DNA from: Methanobrevibacter ruminantium M1
GTDB taxonomy: Archaea; Methanobacteriota; Methanobacteria; Methanobacteriales; Methanobacteriaceae
DNA length: 64,000 bases
Reading direction: 5' to 3'
NCBI RefSeq assembly: GCF_000024185.1
Contig: NC_013790.1
Location: 2,355,001 to 2,419,000 of the forward strand
Shown: piece after piece, positions 35,457-44,255 of the stretch
Position numbering within the stretch: position 1 is the stretch's first letter
Layout: every line of letters begins with the position of its first letter
Notes under the pieces: generated by a model
Databases searched by the model: none
Seen by the model: only the letters and a program-made list of their open reading frames with translations
What the model was told of the DNA's origin: nothing
Made by a program: the position numbers and the translations under genes

Positions 35457-36515
35457 ATTAATCAAATTATGCATATTTTCAAATAATTCAGTGATTTCCT
35501 CATCTGACTTCTCTGGAAGTCCATCATTAAGAATAAGTTCTTCTAAAAGATTATTCATCTCACCAAGCAATGAATCCATAAGTCCTATCTTATTTTTTAT
35601 GGTCTCATCTACTCTTTCGCTGTATTCTGGAGCCAGATTAATCATGGTTAAAGTGGAATCTGCCTGAGAATAGAATGTCTTATGAAACTCATTTACAACT
35701 GACTTGAATCTGCCATAGCTAAGCTCTTCTTTAGTAAAACGCTTAGATAACAAATTATTAACATTGTCTTCCTTAGTCTTAAAAGCGTCTTTCAAATCCT
35801 CAACTTGAGTCTTATATCCCTTGAACTCAGGAACTATATCATCATCTGAAAGATTGTTCTCACTATAAGAATTGATTGTGTTTTCAATAGGATTTTGAGC
35901 AGGTGGCTCCTTCTTAACAGCTGTTGGACTGTAAAAGCCTCCATCCATTCTTTCCTCTTCAAAGTAGACCATAAATGTTCTAATGACAGATAGAATCATA
36001 CCAATAAATCCAAGTGAAATGATAAAACTGTTTAAGGCCTTATTGCTGGGGGTGATAAAAAATAGAAGCCATAAAAATTCAAAGAAAGCACCTTCCAATA
36101 TCCATTGCCGAACGTTTCTTTTAAATCCGACATATATCAAACCAAGCCCATTTAAAAAGATTATAACAGAAAAGATAACCCAAAATGAAGTGATGGACTT
36201 TTCAGTGCTTATCCGACTTTCGGCATCGTCATCTATCAATATGTCCTTATGCTTATAGTAGACATAGAGTGACCTAACAAAGGAAACAGCCATTCCCAAT
36301 AAGCCTATTGTTGCAAAGAACACTCCAAGATCCTCATTATTTACAAAGATAAATAATAAAAACCAAGGAATCTCGTAAATCACACCTTCAATAATCCAAT
36401 TATTTTTAAACTCCTTAGCGCCTATATAAGCAAACCCCAATCCATTTAGGGTTGGAATAAAGGAAGCCAAGACCCATAATGATTTAACTATTTTACTAAA
36501 AAAAGTATTTGCCAT
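35430..36515 (-). CDS. Membrane protein with an internally duplicated three-helix unit
   Basis: A 361-residue protein that I do not recognise. Residues 12-88 and 110-185 are clear copies of one another. Both carry FW/LW, LNGLG..Y.G.K, a W-I-x-EG-x3-E segment, then I..LG..GM..S..R..YVY/MVY, each giving about three membrane helices. The last 140 residues are soluble, acidic and helical (VEDLKDAFKTKEDNVNNLL) and may form a coiled coil. A sensor or scaffold is possible but speculative. The 3-prime end is amplified downstream. Confidence 0.7.
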   Translation of the reverse strand: MANTFFSKIVKSLWVLASFIPTLNGLGFAYIGAKEFKNNWIIEGVIYEIPWFLLFIFVNNEDLGVFFATIGLLGMAVSFVRSLYVYYKHKDILIDDDAESRISTEKSITSFWVIFSVIIFLNGLGLIYVGFKRNVRQWILEGAFFEFLWLLFFITPSNKALNSFIISLGFIGMILSVIRTFMVYFEEERMDGGFYSPTAVKKEPPAQNPIENTINSYSENNLSDDDIVPEFKGYKTQVEDLKDAFKTKEDNVNNLLSKRFTKEELSYGRFKSVVNEFHKTFYSQADSTLTMINLAPEYSERVDETIKNKIGLMDSLLGEMNNLLEELILNDGLPEKSDEEITELFENMHNLINSVDDYNKE

Positions 36516-36823
36516 ATTAAACCCCCTAATATCGTTTAATGTTTAATAGTAGTATATATGTTTTGATTAATATAATTTTTTAAAATTCGCTTATGAAAAT
36601 AAAATATTTTTAACTGATTAAATTGGAAAGTCCAGGACATAATTCCCTATAAATTCAATGGATAAAAAATAAGTAGAATAAAGAGATATCACTAAAAAAA
36701 GAATGAAGACATTTCAACAAAGAAAAAAAATCAAAAAATCAAAAACATTTCAACAAAGAAATGAGCTAAAAAAAGAAAAAAAGATTCTAAATTAATTCAA
36801 AAAGGAATGAATTAAAAAAAAAA
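36516..36823. other. Spacer upstream of the duplicated-helix membrane protein
   Basis: 308 bp between that gene's start and the 3-prime end of the decayed secreted-protein gene. It is AT-rich with a small direct repeat (AACATTTCAACAAAGAAA at about 36708 and 36750). No gene is seen. Confidence 0.45.
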
Positions 36824-37322
36824 TCAAAACAAGTTAAATTTAATTAACTTTGTTTGAATTGTATCGAAGATGACTTTTGCAGGATTGTCTTCAGAGTTTA
36901 AAATCACTGTCAAAGTCTTCATCGTCAGTTGTAACAGTCACAACAAAATTGCCATCGGGAAGATAACCATTATGTAATTATAAACATATAATGGTGGTTC
37001 CATCAACATCAGCAGAGAATGCCTGAAGGGTGATGTCCATGTCATTATAGTTCATGGATTCTTCTTTAAGCAATGTTTTTCCTTGACTGATGAAATTTTG
37101 TTTTGCTGCTTCTATATCATCGCTGACACCGGTTGCAAAGCTTATGGCATGGGTTGCATCCTTTTGCATTGCACAGGTAGTGTCATCGGATGTTGCAATA
37201 GTGTAGTCATCTGGTATTGTGAAAGTGTATGGATCAACTGTTGCGTCTTCAGCTGCAACAATGCCAACACTAGCAATGAATACCAATGCTATTATTAATA
37301 AAATTTTTTTATTGAAATTCAT
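36824..37322 (-). pseudogene. Decayed small secreted protein gene
   Basis: It starts intact with MNFNKKILLIIALVFIASVG and a signal-peptide end IVAAED, then TFTIPDDYTIATSDDTTCAM and TLLKEESMNYNDMDITLQAF. The frame stops after 114 residues. Beyond the stop, frame changes recover a continuous protein-like text: GYLPDGNFVVTVTTDDEDFD, then NSEDNPAKVIFDTIQTKL to a stop at 36824. At least two indel events are needed. The pattern (signal peptide, TFTIPDGY-like start) matches small secreted proteins common in Methanobrevibacter. Either a pseudogene or several base-calling errors. Confidence 0.75.
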
Positions 37323-37482
37323 ATAAAACCTCCTATTTTATATTTAATATTGAAATATATATATAGATTTTGATTTAATTCGGCCAAATAAGTTCTTATA
37401 TATTAAAACAAATAAAATAAGAAATGAAAAAATAAACAAAATACTTTAAATCATTAGAATTGAAAAAATCTAATTTTTAAAA

Positions 37483-37542
37483 CTAAAAATCCTTAAAGTC
37501 ACCAATAAAGTTCTAATGTAAAAGCTAAAAATCCTTAAAGTC
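37483..37542. repeat. 18-bp perfect copy of the AAA gene 3-prime end, 42 bp away
   Basis: CTAAAAATCCTTAAAGTC occurs at 37525-37542 (complement of the last codons, DFKDF, and stop) and identically at 37483-37500, outside the gene. TTCTAATG/TCTAATTT bases nearby also correspond. Confidence 0.8.
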
Positions 37543-39177
37543 TTCAAGGGTTAATGTATTCAAATCATCATCGGAGATATCTTCCATGCCCACCAGCCTA
37601 TTGGCCTGATTTGACAAGACCTTTTCATAAATATTCCTCACATAACGACCATTTGCAAAATTATCATCCCTTGAATTATAAACGTCTTCAAAATGACCTT
37701 TAAGGAATTCCTCTGCCTTTTCATCAAGCTTTAGATTGGTTTCACTGGCCATTGACACAAATATATCAAACAGCTCTTGAGGGTTGTAGTCCTCAAAATA
37801 AAGATGCTTGTTGAATCTTGATTCAAGGCCCGGATTTGAATGGAGGAACTCATCCATCAGATCAGGATATCCTGCAACAATAACAATAAAGTCATCACGA
37901 TTGTCTTCCATAGCCTTTAGAATGGTATCAATCGCCTCTTGGCCAAAATCATTTTCTCCCTTTGCAGAAGACAATGCATAAGCTTCATCTATAAAGAGAA
38001 TGCCTCCCATGGCTTCTTGGATAACCTCTTGGGTTTTTATTGCAGTTTGACCTACATAACCTGCTACAAGACCGCTCCTATCTGTTTCGACCAAATGGCC
38101 TTTAGACAGCAATCCAAGCTGGCAATAGATATCTGAAAGGAGTCTTGCAACTGTGGTCTTTCCAGTTCCAGGATTTCCAGAAAACACTAAATGTAAGGAC
38201 ATGTCAGGTTGCTTTATTCCACGCTGCTCTCTTAATTTTCTAATTTGAATAAGGTTTATTAAGGAATTTACATCACTTTTAACAGCTTCTAGACCAACTA
38301 ATTTGTTTAATTTATCTAAACTCTCTTGAATGCTCTTTTTATTATCTTTTTGAGAATCGGAATCACTTGGAGAAGAGGAATTAGATTGAGAATCACTATC
38401 TAAAGAGTCATCACCACCCATATTTAAATCATCATTTGAAGAGTCAACAGAACTAACGAAATCATCATCGGATTCATTGTTAAAGAAAAAGTCATCAACC
38501 TTATCTAAGAAAGAATCATCTAATTGAGGATTGTCTAAATCAGAATCAAAAGAAGTGTCCAGATTAGAATCAGAAAAGCCATCAATTGAATTAGTATCCA
38601 ACATATTATCTATCAAATCATTTTTTAAAGCCAAAACCATAAGTTCATACTGGAAGCCTCTCAAATCAGCCAGTTGCTTTTTAATATTGTCTAAAAATGA
38701 ATCTAAAATATTCTTTTCAAGAGAAGACTCATTATCAAGAGCTATAAAGAGATGTCCGATTCCATTGAAAACCTCAAATAAGGAATCTACAATGCTTTCA
38801 GTCAGTTTTCCATTTTCCAATGCAAACTTATCAAATTCATAGAACACAAAAAAGGAAGGAGGAAGAGATTCGCTATAATCATCAATTAGATTATTCTTTA
38901 AATAAAGCTCCAAATCGCTTTTTGTAAAATTGAAATTTAAAACATAATTTATAAAATTCAATTCATCAGAACTGATATTTCCATCACTCAATCCTAAAAA
39001 GCTTAAAAAGCATAGAATATCATTTAGCAAAAGGGCATCTAAAGTTATGTTAAATTTTCCCTTTGCAAAATACCATAAAGGAGCAGAATCTTCATCCAAT
39101 GTATCAGAATGAGTTTTTGCAAAATCCAAGATATCTTGAATAAGTTTTCTTAAATTTTCTAAATCATTATTTTCCAT
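37525..39177 (-). CDS. CbbX/EccA-type AAA ATPase with TerB-like N-domain
   Basis: A 550-residue protein in three parts. Residues 1-190 are helical, with GLSDGNISSDELNFINYVL suggesting a TerB/tellurite-resistance-like domain. Residues 196-282 are an Asp/Ser-rich low-complexity linker. Residues 283-550 are a CbxX/CfxQ AAA domain with Walker A GNPGTGKT (334-341), a pore-like loop SGLVAGYVGQTAIKTQEV and Walker B GGILFIDEAYAL. Sensor-2-like FANGRYVRNIYEKV follows. Relatives remodel Rubisco or serve type VII secretion in bacteria. No such partner is nearby; the substrate is unknown. Confidence 0.82.
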   Translation of the reverse strand: MENNDLENLRKLIQDILDFAKTHSDTLDEDSAPLWYFAKGKFNITLDALLLNDILCFLSFLGLSDGNISSDELNFINYVLNFNFTKSDLELYLKNNLIDDYSESLPPSFFVFYEFDKFALENGKLTESIVDSLFEVFNGIGHLFIALDNESSLEKNILDSFLDNIKKQLADLRGFQYELMVLALKNDLIDNMLDTNSIDGFSDSNLDTSFDSDLDNPQLDDSFLDKVDDFFFNNESDDDFVSSVDSSNDDLNMGGDDSLDSDSQSNSSSPSDSDSQKDNKKSIQESLDKLNKLVGLEAVKSDVNSLINLIQIRKLREQRGIKQPDMSLHLVFSGNPGTGKTTVARLLSDIYCQLGLLSKGHLVETDRSGLVAGYVGQTAIKTQEVIQEAMGGILFIDEAYALSSAKGENDFGQEAIDTILKAMEDNRDDFIVIVAGYPDLMDEFLHSNPGLESRFNKHLYFEDYNPQELFDIFVSMASETNLKLDEKAEEFLKGHFEDVYNSRDDNFANGRYVRNIYEKVLSNQANRLVGMEDISDDDLNTLTLEDFKDF

Positions 39178-39492
39178 AATATCCTCTCAAAAAAAGAATT
39201 TGATAAAAAAAGCCTATAATTTTATTTAAAATTAAAAAATAAGAGATTTGTCTATTTACCTAACACCCCAATTTATTAAAAACTAATTATTAGTATATGA
39301 CAAATATTTTATAAAATTTACTAATTGATTTAAGGATGTTTAAAAATAGCATAATCAGAAAAGAGAGTAAAATTCAACAAAAGAGAAAATAGAAAAATAG
39401 AAATTAAAAAAAGTAAAAAAAGACTAAAAAAAGGATAAAAAAAATTTAAAAAGTAAACGAAAGAAAAAAAAAAGATTTAAAAGATTTAAAGA
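39178..39492. other. Spacer between the CbbX-like gene and copA
   Basis: 315 bp. The copA-proximal half is made of A-runs interrupted by single bases (39380-39490), a pattern seen behind many genes here. I see no gene, strong hairpin or repeat unit. Confidence 0.4.
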
Positions 39493-41469
39493 CTAATTAG
39501 CATATTCATACCTTAAAAGCAAGGATGAATAGATAATAACGATCACAGATCCAATATTATGAACAAAAGCACCTTCAATAGGTCCAATCATTCCATACAT
39601 CGCAAGAACTGTTGCCAATATATTCAAGATTAAAGCAAAAGCAATTCCTCTGTTGATTGTCCTTATAGTCTTTCTAGAGAGAGCCAAGAGATGAGGAACA
39701 TATTTAATATCATCACTTACAAGGCAGACGTCAGATGCTTCTATGGAGATGTTGCTGCCTACCCCTCCCATTGAAATCCCCACATTTGCCTGTCTTAATG
39801 ATGGAGCATCGTTTATGCCGTCTCCAATCATTGCAACATTCAATTTAAGTGATTGAAACTTCTTGATTGTGGAGATCTTATCTTCAGGGAGGCAATTATA
39901 CTGATAATCAACGATATCTGCCTCTTTGGCTATGTATTCAGCTGCTTGCTTATTGTCTCCAGTAAGGAGAGTTGAAACCACCTTAAGTCTTCTCAATTGA
40001 ACAACCAAATCAGAAGCATCCTTCCTTAGGACATCAGAGAGCAATGCACATCCTAAGAATCTTGAATCCTTTGCAATGTAGATGGCTGTAGCCCCTTTTT
40101 CAAGGGATGGAGAAACAATTTCTTCAATAAATTCCTCTGGAATATCAATCCCTAATGATTTGAAGAATTCCAAATTGCCTGCACAGATATTGCTGCCATT
40201 CAGATTAGCTTTTACCCCTTTAGCAATGATCATTTCAAAATCGCTCAACTTTAAAAGGGTATCGTCATAATTATCCATATAATATTTAACGATAGCCTTA
40301 GCAAGAGGATGCTCAGATAAGTTCTCTAGTGAAGCAAGCAAATGAATAAGTTCCTTCTCTTCAGTTTCCTCATCATAGACAATGACATCAGTTAGTGTAG
40401 GCTTGCCATAGGTTAAAGTTCCAGTCTTATCAAAGACGACCCTATCCACTTTAGCCAACTTTTCGATGGTTATTCCTTCCTTTACCAAGATTCCCCTTTT
40501 GCTTAGGTTTCCAATAGATGCCATAATTGCAGTTGGAGTTGCAAGAACCAATGCGCAAGGGCAGAAGACCACCAAAACAGTTACAGCACGGATTATCTCA
40601 CCAGTGAAAACCAATGCCAAGACAGCACAGATAAATGCAATTACAACAATGAGAGTTGCCCATTTATCTGCAGTCTTTACAATCTCTGCATCATTTGGAT
40701 TTGAGAATTCTACCAATTTAATCAATCTTTGAAGTGAACTGTCCTCACCCTTTTTGATTGCTTTCATAACAAAGGAACCATAAAGATTGATTGTTCCGCT
40801 AAATACTTCATCCCCTTCCAGTTTATCTACAGGAATGGATTCCCCAGTCAATACGGACTGATCTATTGATGTCTCGCCACTTATGATTTTTCCATCAACT
40901 GGAACAGTCTCTCCAGGAACCACTTTCAATATGTCTCCAACTTCAATAAGATCAGCTGAGATTTCCCTTTCAGATTCATTGGACTTGTTGTAGTTTTCAA
41001 TCAATCTCCCCTTTCTTGGGGTCAAATCAACAAGCTTTTCTATTCCCGCTCTTGTTTTAGAAACTGTATACTCTTCCAGATAGCCGCCGATTGCCATGAT
41101 GACTGCAATCACCCCTGCTGCAAACAATTCCCCAATGAGTATTGAAGATATGATTGCAATTGTCACAAGAACATCTGCCTTTATGTCAAATTCAGTGTAA
41201 AGACCTATTGCCGCTTCCTTAAAGATTGGAATGCCGCAGAATATAATTGCTATCCAAATAAGACTGATTCCATAAATATCTACACCTAAAAGGTCTAAGG
41301 CAATAGCAATTATGGAGATTAGAATGAAAATAATGTCGATTTTCTCTATGAAATATTCCTTAATTCCCATAGAATAGCCTCCTAAAATGCTTAAATTATT
41401 ATTTAAGTCTTTCTCAATAGCAACGATTTTTCTTTTTTCTTTATTTAGGAAAAATTCTTTAATTCCCAT
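39493..41469 (-). CDS. copA: Heavy-metal (probably copper) exporting P-type ATPase
   Basis: P1B-type ATPase. In 658 residues: actuator TGES at 208-211, membrane CPC at 303-305 (VVFCPCALVLATPTAI), phosphorylated Asp347 in DKTGTLT, SEHPLAKAI, and the hinge GDGINDAPSLRQANVGISMG. It lacks an N-terminal HMA metal-binding domain. The CPC motif, upstream csoR and CsoR-type operators favour Cu(I) export; Zn/Cd is less likely. The 5-prime end is duplicated: ATG 41469 (MGIKEFFLNK) and ATG 41370 (MGIKEYFIEK) each have their own AGGAG(G) ribosome site, so either or both may be used. Confidence 0.92.
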   Translation of the reverse strand: MGIKEFFLNKEKRKIVAIEKDLNNNLSILGGYSMGIKEYFIEKIDIIFILISIIAIALDLLGVDIYGISLIWIAIIFCGIPIFKEAAIGLYTEFDIKADVLVTIAIISSILIGELFAAGVIAVIMAIGGYLEEYTVSKTRAGIEKLVDLTPRKGRLIENYNKSNESEREISADLIEVGDILKVVPGETVPVDGKIISGETSIDQSVLTGESIPVDKLEGDEVFSGTINLYGSFVMKAIKKGEDSSLQRLIKLVEFSNPNDAEIVKTADKWATLIVVIAFICAVLALVFTGEIIRAVTVLVVFCPCALVLATPTAIMASIGNLSKRGILVKEGITIEKLAKVDRVVFDKTGTLTYGKPTLTDVIVYDEETEEKELIHLLASLENLSEHPLAKAIVKYYMDNYDDTLLKLSDFEMIIAKGVKANLNGSNICAGNLEFFKSLGIDIPEEFIEEIVSPSLEKGATAIYIAKDSRFLGCALLSDVLRKDASDLVVQLRRLKVVSTLLTGDNKQAAEYIAKEADIVDYQYNCLPEDKISTIKKFQSLKLNVAMIGDGINDAPSLRQANVGISMGGVGSNISIEASDVCLVSDDIKYVPHLLALSRKTIRTINRGIAFALILNILATVLAMYGMIGPIEGAFVHNIGSVIVIIYSSLLLRYEYAN

Positions 41470-41490
41470 TTTTCAAACTCCTTAAAATAT
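41361..41490. repeat. Duplicated copA translation start region
   Basis: On the minus strand AAGGAGTTTGAAAA-ATGGGAATTAAAGAATT lies about 99 bp upstream of TTAGGAGGCTATTCT-ATGGGAATTAAGGAATA. Both blocks contain a ribosome site, ATG and the codons for MGIKE followed by two hydrophobic/aromatic residues, in the same frame. Confidence 0.75.
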
Positions 41491-41635
41491 TGATTATTTG
41501 TTAAAAATTAAAAAATTTTTAAAACTATTCATAAAGAAAGATTCAAATTAATTTTTTAACAAAAAGCATTCGACTACCTAATACAATTATAAATACAGAT
41601 TTTTTTATGCCCATCACAAATAGCAAATATATAGA

Positions 41636-41653
41636 TATACCCCTATAGGTATA
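41636..41653. promoter_or_regulatory. CsoR-type operator upstream of copA
   Basis: TATACC-CCTATA-GGTATA. Its centre TACCCCTATAGGTA matches 11 of 14 bases of the palindrome before csoR. It lies 170 bp before copA's first start codon. Confidence 0.72.
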
Positions 41654-41734
41654 AAAGTCATTGAAAAAAATATACCTAATTTAAATCCAGAAATTTAAAT
41701 TAGATAATATGATAATAATAAAGGCCCATATTAA

Positions 41735-42007
41735 TTAAAGCCTTGAATAATACTCTAAAATTGATGAAATATCGGCTAAAGCCTCGTCTGTGTCTCCTTT
41801 TTCCATTGCATTTTTAATGCAGTTATCTAAATGACCTTCTACAATAATATATCCGACCCTATGCAAAGCAGATTTAGAAGCATTTATCTGCATTAAAATA
41901 TTTTCACATGGAATATCTTCATCAATCATACGATCAATGGCATTAAGTTGGCCAATAATCTTTTTAAGTCTTCTATGTAGATTTTCAGAATCCATACATT
42001 CTTTCAA
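41735..42007 (-). CDS. csoR: CsoR-family copper-sensing repressor
   Basis: A 90-residue all-helical DUF156 protein that leaves DNA on binding Cu(I). The Cys-His-Cys ligand set is visible: Cys34 (DIPCENILMQ), His59 (VEGHLDNC) and Cys63. The N-terminal RRLKKIIGQLNAIDRMI matches the family's DNA-contact helix. It lies directly upstream of copA on the same strand, with operators before each gene. Confidence 0.93.
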   Translation of the reverse strand: MKECMDSENLHRRLKKIIGQLNAIDRMIDEDIPCENILMQINASKSALHRVGYIIVEGHLDNCIKNAMEKGDTDEALADISSILEYYSRL

Positions 42008-42030
42008 TATAACACCACCATATAATTTTA

Positions 42031-42044
42031 TACCCCAATGGGTA
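42031..42044. promoter_or_regulatory. CsoR operator upstream of csoR
   Basis: TACCC-CAAT-GGGTA is a perfect 5-4-5 inverted repeat, the classical A/T-flanked C-run/G-run form of CsoR sites. It is 24 bp before the csoR start, so it should overlap the transcription start and give autoregulation. Confidence 0.8.
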
Positions 42045-42261
42045 TGTCTATATATGAATATATTTTTCTAGTATATAAACGTTTTGAAAAATTATCGGAA
42101 AAATCAAATTTTTAAAACAGTTATATAATGAGACAATAATGGTAAAATAATTATAGGAAAATAAAAAAGAGAAATAGAAGAATAAAATAAGATTACAATT
42201 GCACAAAACATCATACTAATATCAAATACTTAAACAAAGCTTAAATTACTATTTTAAGATA

Positions 42262-42420
42262 AAACAATTTTAACAGCCTTAATCAATATTGTTACGAAAT
42301 AAAAGCAATATTGTTACGAGATAAAAGCAATTTTCTAGCGATATCAAAACAATATTGTAGCGAGATTAAAACAAGTTTGTTATTAAATTAAAACAATTTT
42401 ATATCTTTAAATCAATTTTT
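42262..42420. promoter_or_regulatory. Phased array of eight CAA-N2-TTG sites, six exactly 22 bp apart
   Basis: Core starts: 42265 CAATTTTA, 42284 CAATATTG, 42306 CAATATTG, 42328 CAATTTTC, 42350 CAATATTG, 42372 CAAGTTTG, 42394 CAATTTTA, 42413 CAATTTTT. Steps are 19, 22, 22, 22, 22, 22 and 19 bp. The linkers partly repeat as well (TTACGA or TAGCGA followed by ATAAAA). It ends about 80 bp before the downstream ribosome site. Direct observation; function is inference. Confidence 0.7.
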
Positions 42421-42513
42421 ACTTATCATACTAAGGTTAAATTTAAATACAATTAAAATAAATCAAATATTAGGCAAATAAAGAAAAATACTTAAAAAAA
42501 TATGAGGTGTAAT

Positions 42514-42963
42514 ATGTCTAGTGAAAAACGAAATAGCAAAGATCAATCCTACTTAGGCTTTGAACTTATTGAAGTGGAGGACTACTATCTCCTATCAAAC
42601 ACAGAAAAGCTGCTTGAAACAGTTAAAAAAGACTGGTTTAAAAGCCTAATGGACGAAATAAGAGAATTGGTTGGAAAGCATTATCCAGACTTTGTAATTT
42701 ACTTAGCCTATGTTGATCATGGAGATGACGGTACAATTTTAGGCTATGTGAATGTAAGGGAAGATGACAATAAGAGAGATGAAGAGTATTCAGAAGTTGC
42801 TCTAAACAAAGAAATGCTTGAGATATGTGAAAAACACAAAGAAGATAAAATATTATTTGTAACAATTCCAAGAAAGAGAAAAAGCTTTATAAAGTTAAAA
42901 AAAGGAAGCATCAGAGAACATTTCAAAGAGGCTCTATTAAAATTAGGTGCAAAGCCACTATAA
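42514..42963 (+). CDS. Hypothetical basic protein downstream of the phased array
   Basis: Taken from ATG 42514 (MSSEKRNSKDQSYLGFELIE), set by GAGGTGT 5 nt before it; 149 residues. I recognise no domain. It is soluble, mixed alpha/beta by composition (FVIYLAYVDHGDDGTILGYV then KILFVTIPRKRKSFIKLKKG), with a basic C-terminal third that could contact nucleic acid. It has no same-strand neighbour. Confidence 0.65.
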   Translation: MSSEKRNSKDQSYLGFELIEVEDYYLLSNTEKLLETVKKDWFKSLMDEIRELVGKHYPDFVIYLAYVDHGDDGTILGYVNVREDDNKRDEEYSEVALNKEMLEICEKHKEDKILFVTIPRKRKSFIKLKKGSIREHFKEALLKLGAKPL

Positions 42964-43161
42964 AAATTAAAATGAAAAAGAGTCCGAAAAACGGAAATAT
43001 CTAAAATTGAAGGATAAACTAAAAATAAGCATAAAATAAACTAATAAAAGTAAGAAAAGTAAAAAAAGTAAAAAAAACTAAAAAAAAGTAAAAAGATAAA
43101 TTATTAAAAAAAATAAAAGAATTGAATTAAAAATTAATCCAATTCACTTTCCCAAAGATAA

Positions 43162-44250
43162 TTAGTTAAGTCCTAACTTTTCAGGGAAATATGTATCTAC
43201 TACATATTCAAGCCCATACTTTGAGAAAGATTGCTGTTCTGCTTTTTTACCAAGCTTAAGCATCTTTTTGATTTCTGTCTGCCAGAAGTCAGTCTGATAC
43301 CTTGGGTCTTTAGAAAGCTCCTTTAACCTTAAGACGTCAATGTCCTTAAGCGGATCAGTCGGAAGGTCATAATTTTGAATGTCACTTGCAGTTACACCAA
43401 TGAACTTGGCATCAGGTGTAGCCAAATCGTGATTAACGTGAGCTAACTTTGCACTTCCGGAAATGATTACCTGTGCAATGTGGAATCCCCAAGGGTCTCC
43501 GTCGTTACAGATATAAACTGGAAGGCCCAATTCTTCATTGACCCTTTTGATAAATCTTCTTGTAGCACGAGCTGCCTGACCTTTAAGACCTACAATAAGA
43601 CAGTTATATCTTTCGTGAGCCTTTTCCTGAACAAGCCTATGGAACATTCCCATGGTTTCCACTGCAAGGAGGAAGTCTGCTCCGCAGTCCAATAACTCAA
43701 CCTGGTCGATAGTTGGAGAAATGGTATAGCCTGATTTACCTGCTCTTGCCGCATTGATTTCATAATCTCCGTCAAGAAGGGTAATATCACCATATACAGA
43801 TGCTCCGTCTTCTTCAGGCATTAATCCTAAGTCTTCACGGGTTGCACCTAATGCAACTTCCAAGTCCTCTCCAACAATGTTGGATTCCTGTTGTGTATTG
43901 AATTCAATACCCCAACCTTCAGAGATATAATACATCTCCCTGATGGTAGCAGTCTTGTCCCTTTGGACTAAATCCTTACAGAAATTAGCTACATAGACCA
44001 TCTGACCTAATTTTCTGATTTGCTTAACGTTTCCGAGAGACCTTCTACCATATCTATCACCAAGGATGTAGTAACGTTTATCCTCATCATAAACAATGTT
44101 ACCAGTTCCTCTTGAAGGAATCTTTAGAGTTGGCACTTTGTTCTTCTCAATGTCCTCTATGATCTCTTGGCCGAAAGCCTTAAGCTTATTGAATGTGTAT
44201 TGTCTTCTTTGTTCTTTGTGAGTGTGTTCATGAGTACTTTCACCAGTCAT
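43162..44250 (-). CDS. top6A: DNA topoisomerase VI subunit A
   Basis: Catalytic, Spo11-like subunit of the archaeal type IIB topoisomerase. The 362-residue protein has the 5Y-CAP domain with the catalytic tyrosine in [13 protein letters not shown], and the Toprim domain with Glu in [10 protein letters not shown] and the Asp pair in [13 protein letters not shown]. It lies 5 bp after top6B in an operon. The C-terminus [15 protein letters not shown] is the family's. Confidence 0.96.
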   Translation of the reverse strand: MTGESTHEHTHKEQRRQYTFNKLKAFGQEIIEDIEKNKVPTLKIPSRGTGNIVYDEDKRYYILGDRYGRRSLGNVKQIRKLGQMVYVANFCKDLVQRDKTATIREMYYISEGWGIEFNTQQESNIVGEDLEVALGATREDLGLMPEEDGASVYGDITLLDGDYEINAARAGKSGYTISPTIDQVELLDCGADFLLAVETMGMFHRLVQEKAHERYNCLIVGLKGQAARATRRFIKRVNEELGLPVYICNDGDPWGFHIAQVIISGSAKLAHVNHDLATPDAKFIGVTASDIQNYDLPTDPLKDIDVLRLKELSKDPRYQTDFWQTEIKKMLKLGKKAEQQSFSKYGLEYVVDTYFPEKLGLN

Positions 44251-44255
44251 CTAAA

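Larger units (their letters stand above)
42008..42513. other. 506-bp divergent spacer with CsoR operator and 22-bp phased array
   Basis: It contains the csoR operator at 42031-42044 and the eight-site array at 42262-42420, both listed. Bases 42060-42255 are AT-rich without visible structure. Confidence 0.5.

Noticed and set aside
37083-37298. 71-codon frame antisense to the decayed secreted-protein gene
   Set aside because: It overlaps the signal peptide region of the real gene and is rich in Cys/Tyr/Ile as expected from a shadow of that gene.
42262-42420. CRISPR-like array
   Set aside because: The unit is 22 bp with only an 8-bp conserved core; there are no constant repeats of 24-37 bp, no unique spacers of fixed size and no cas genes.
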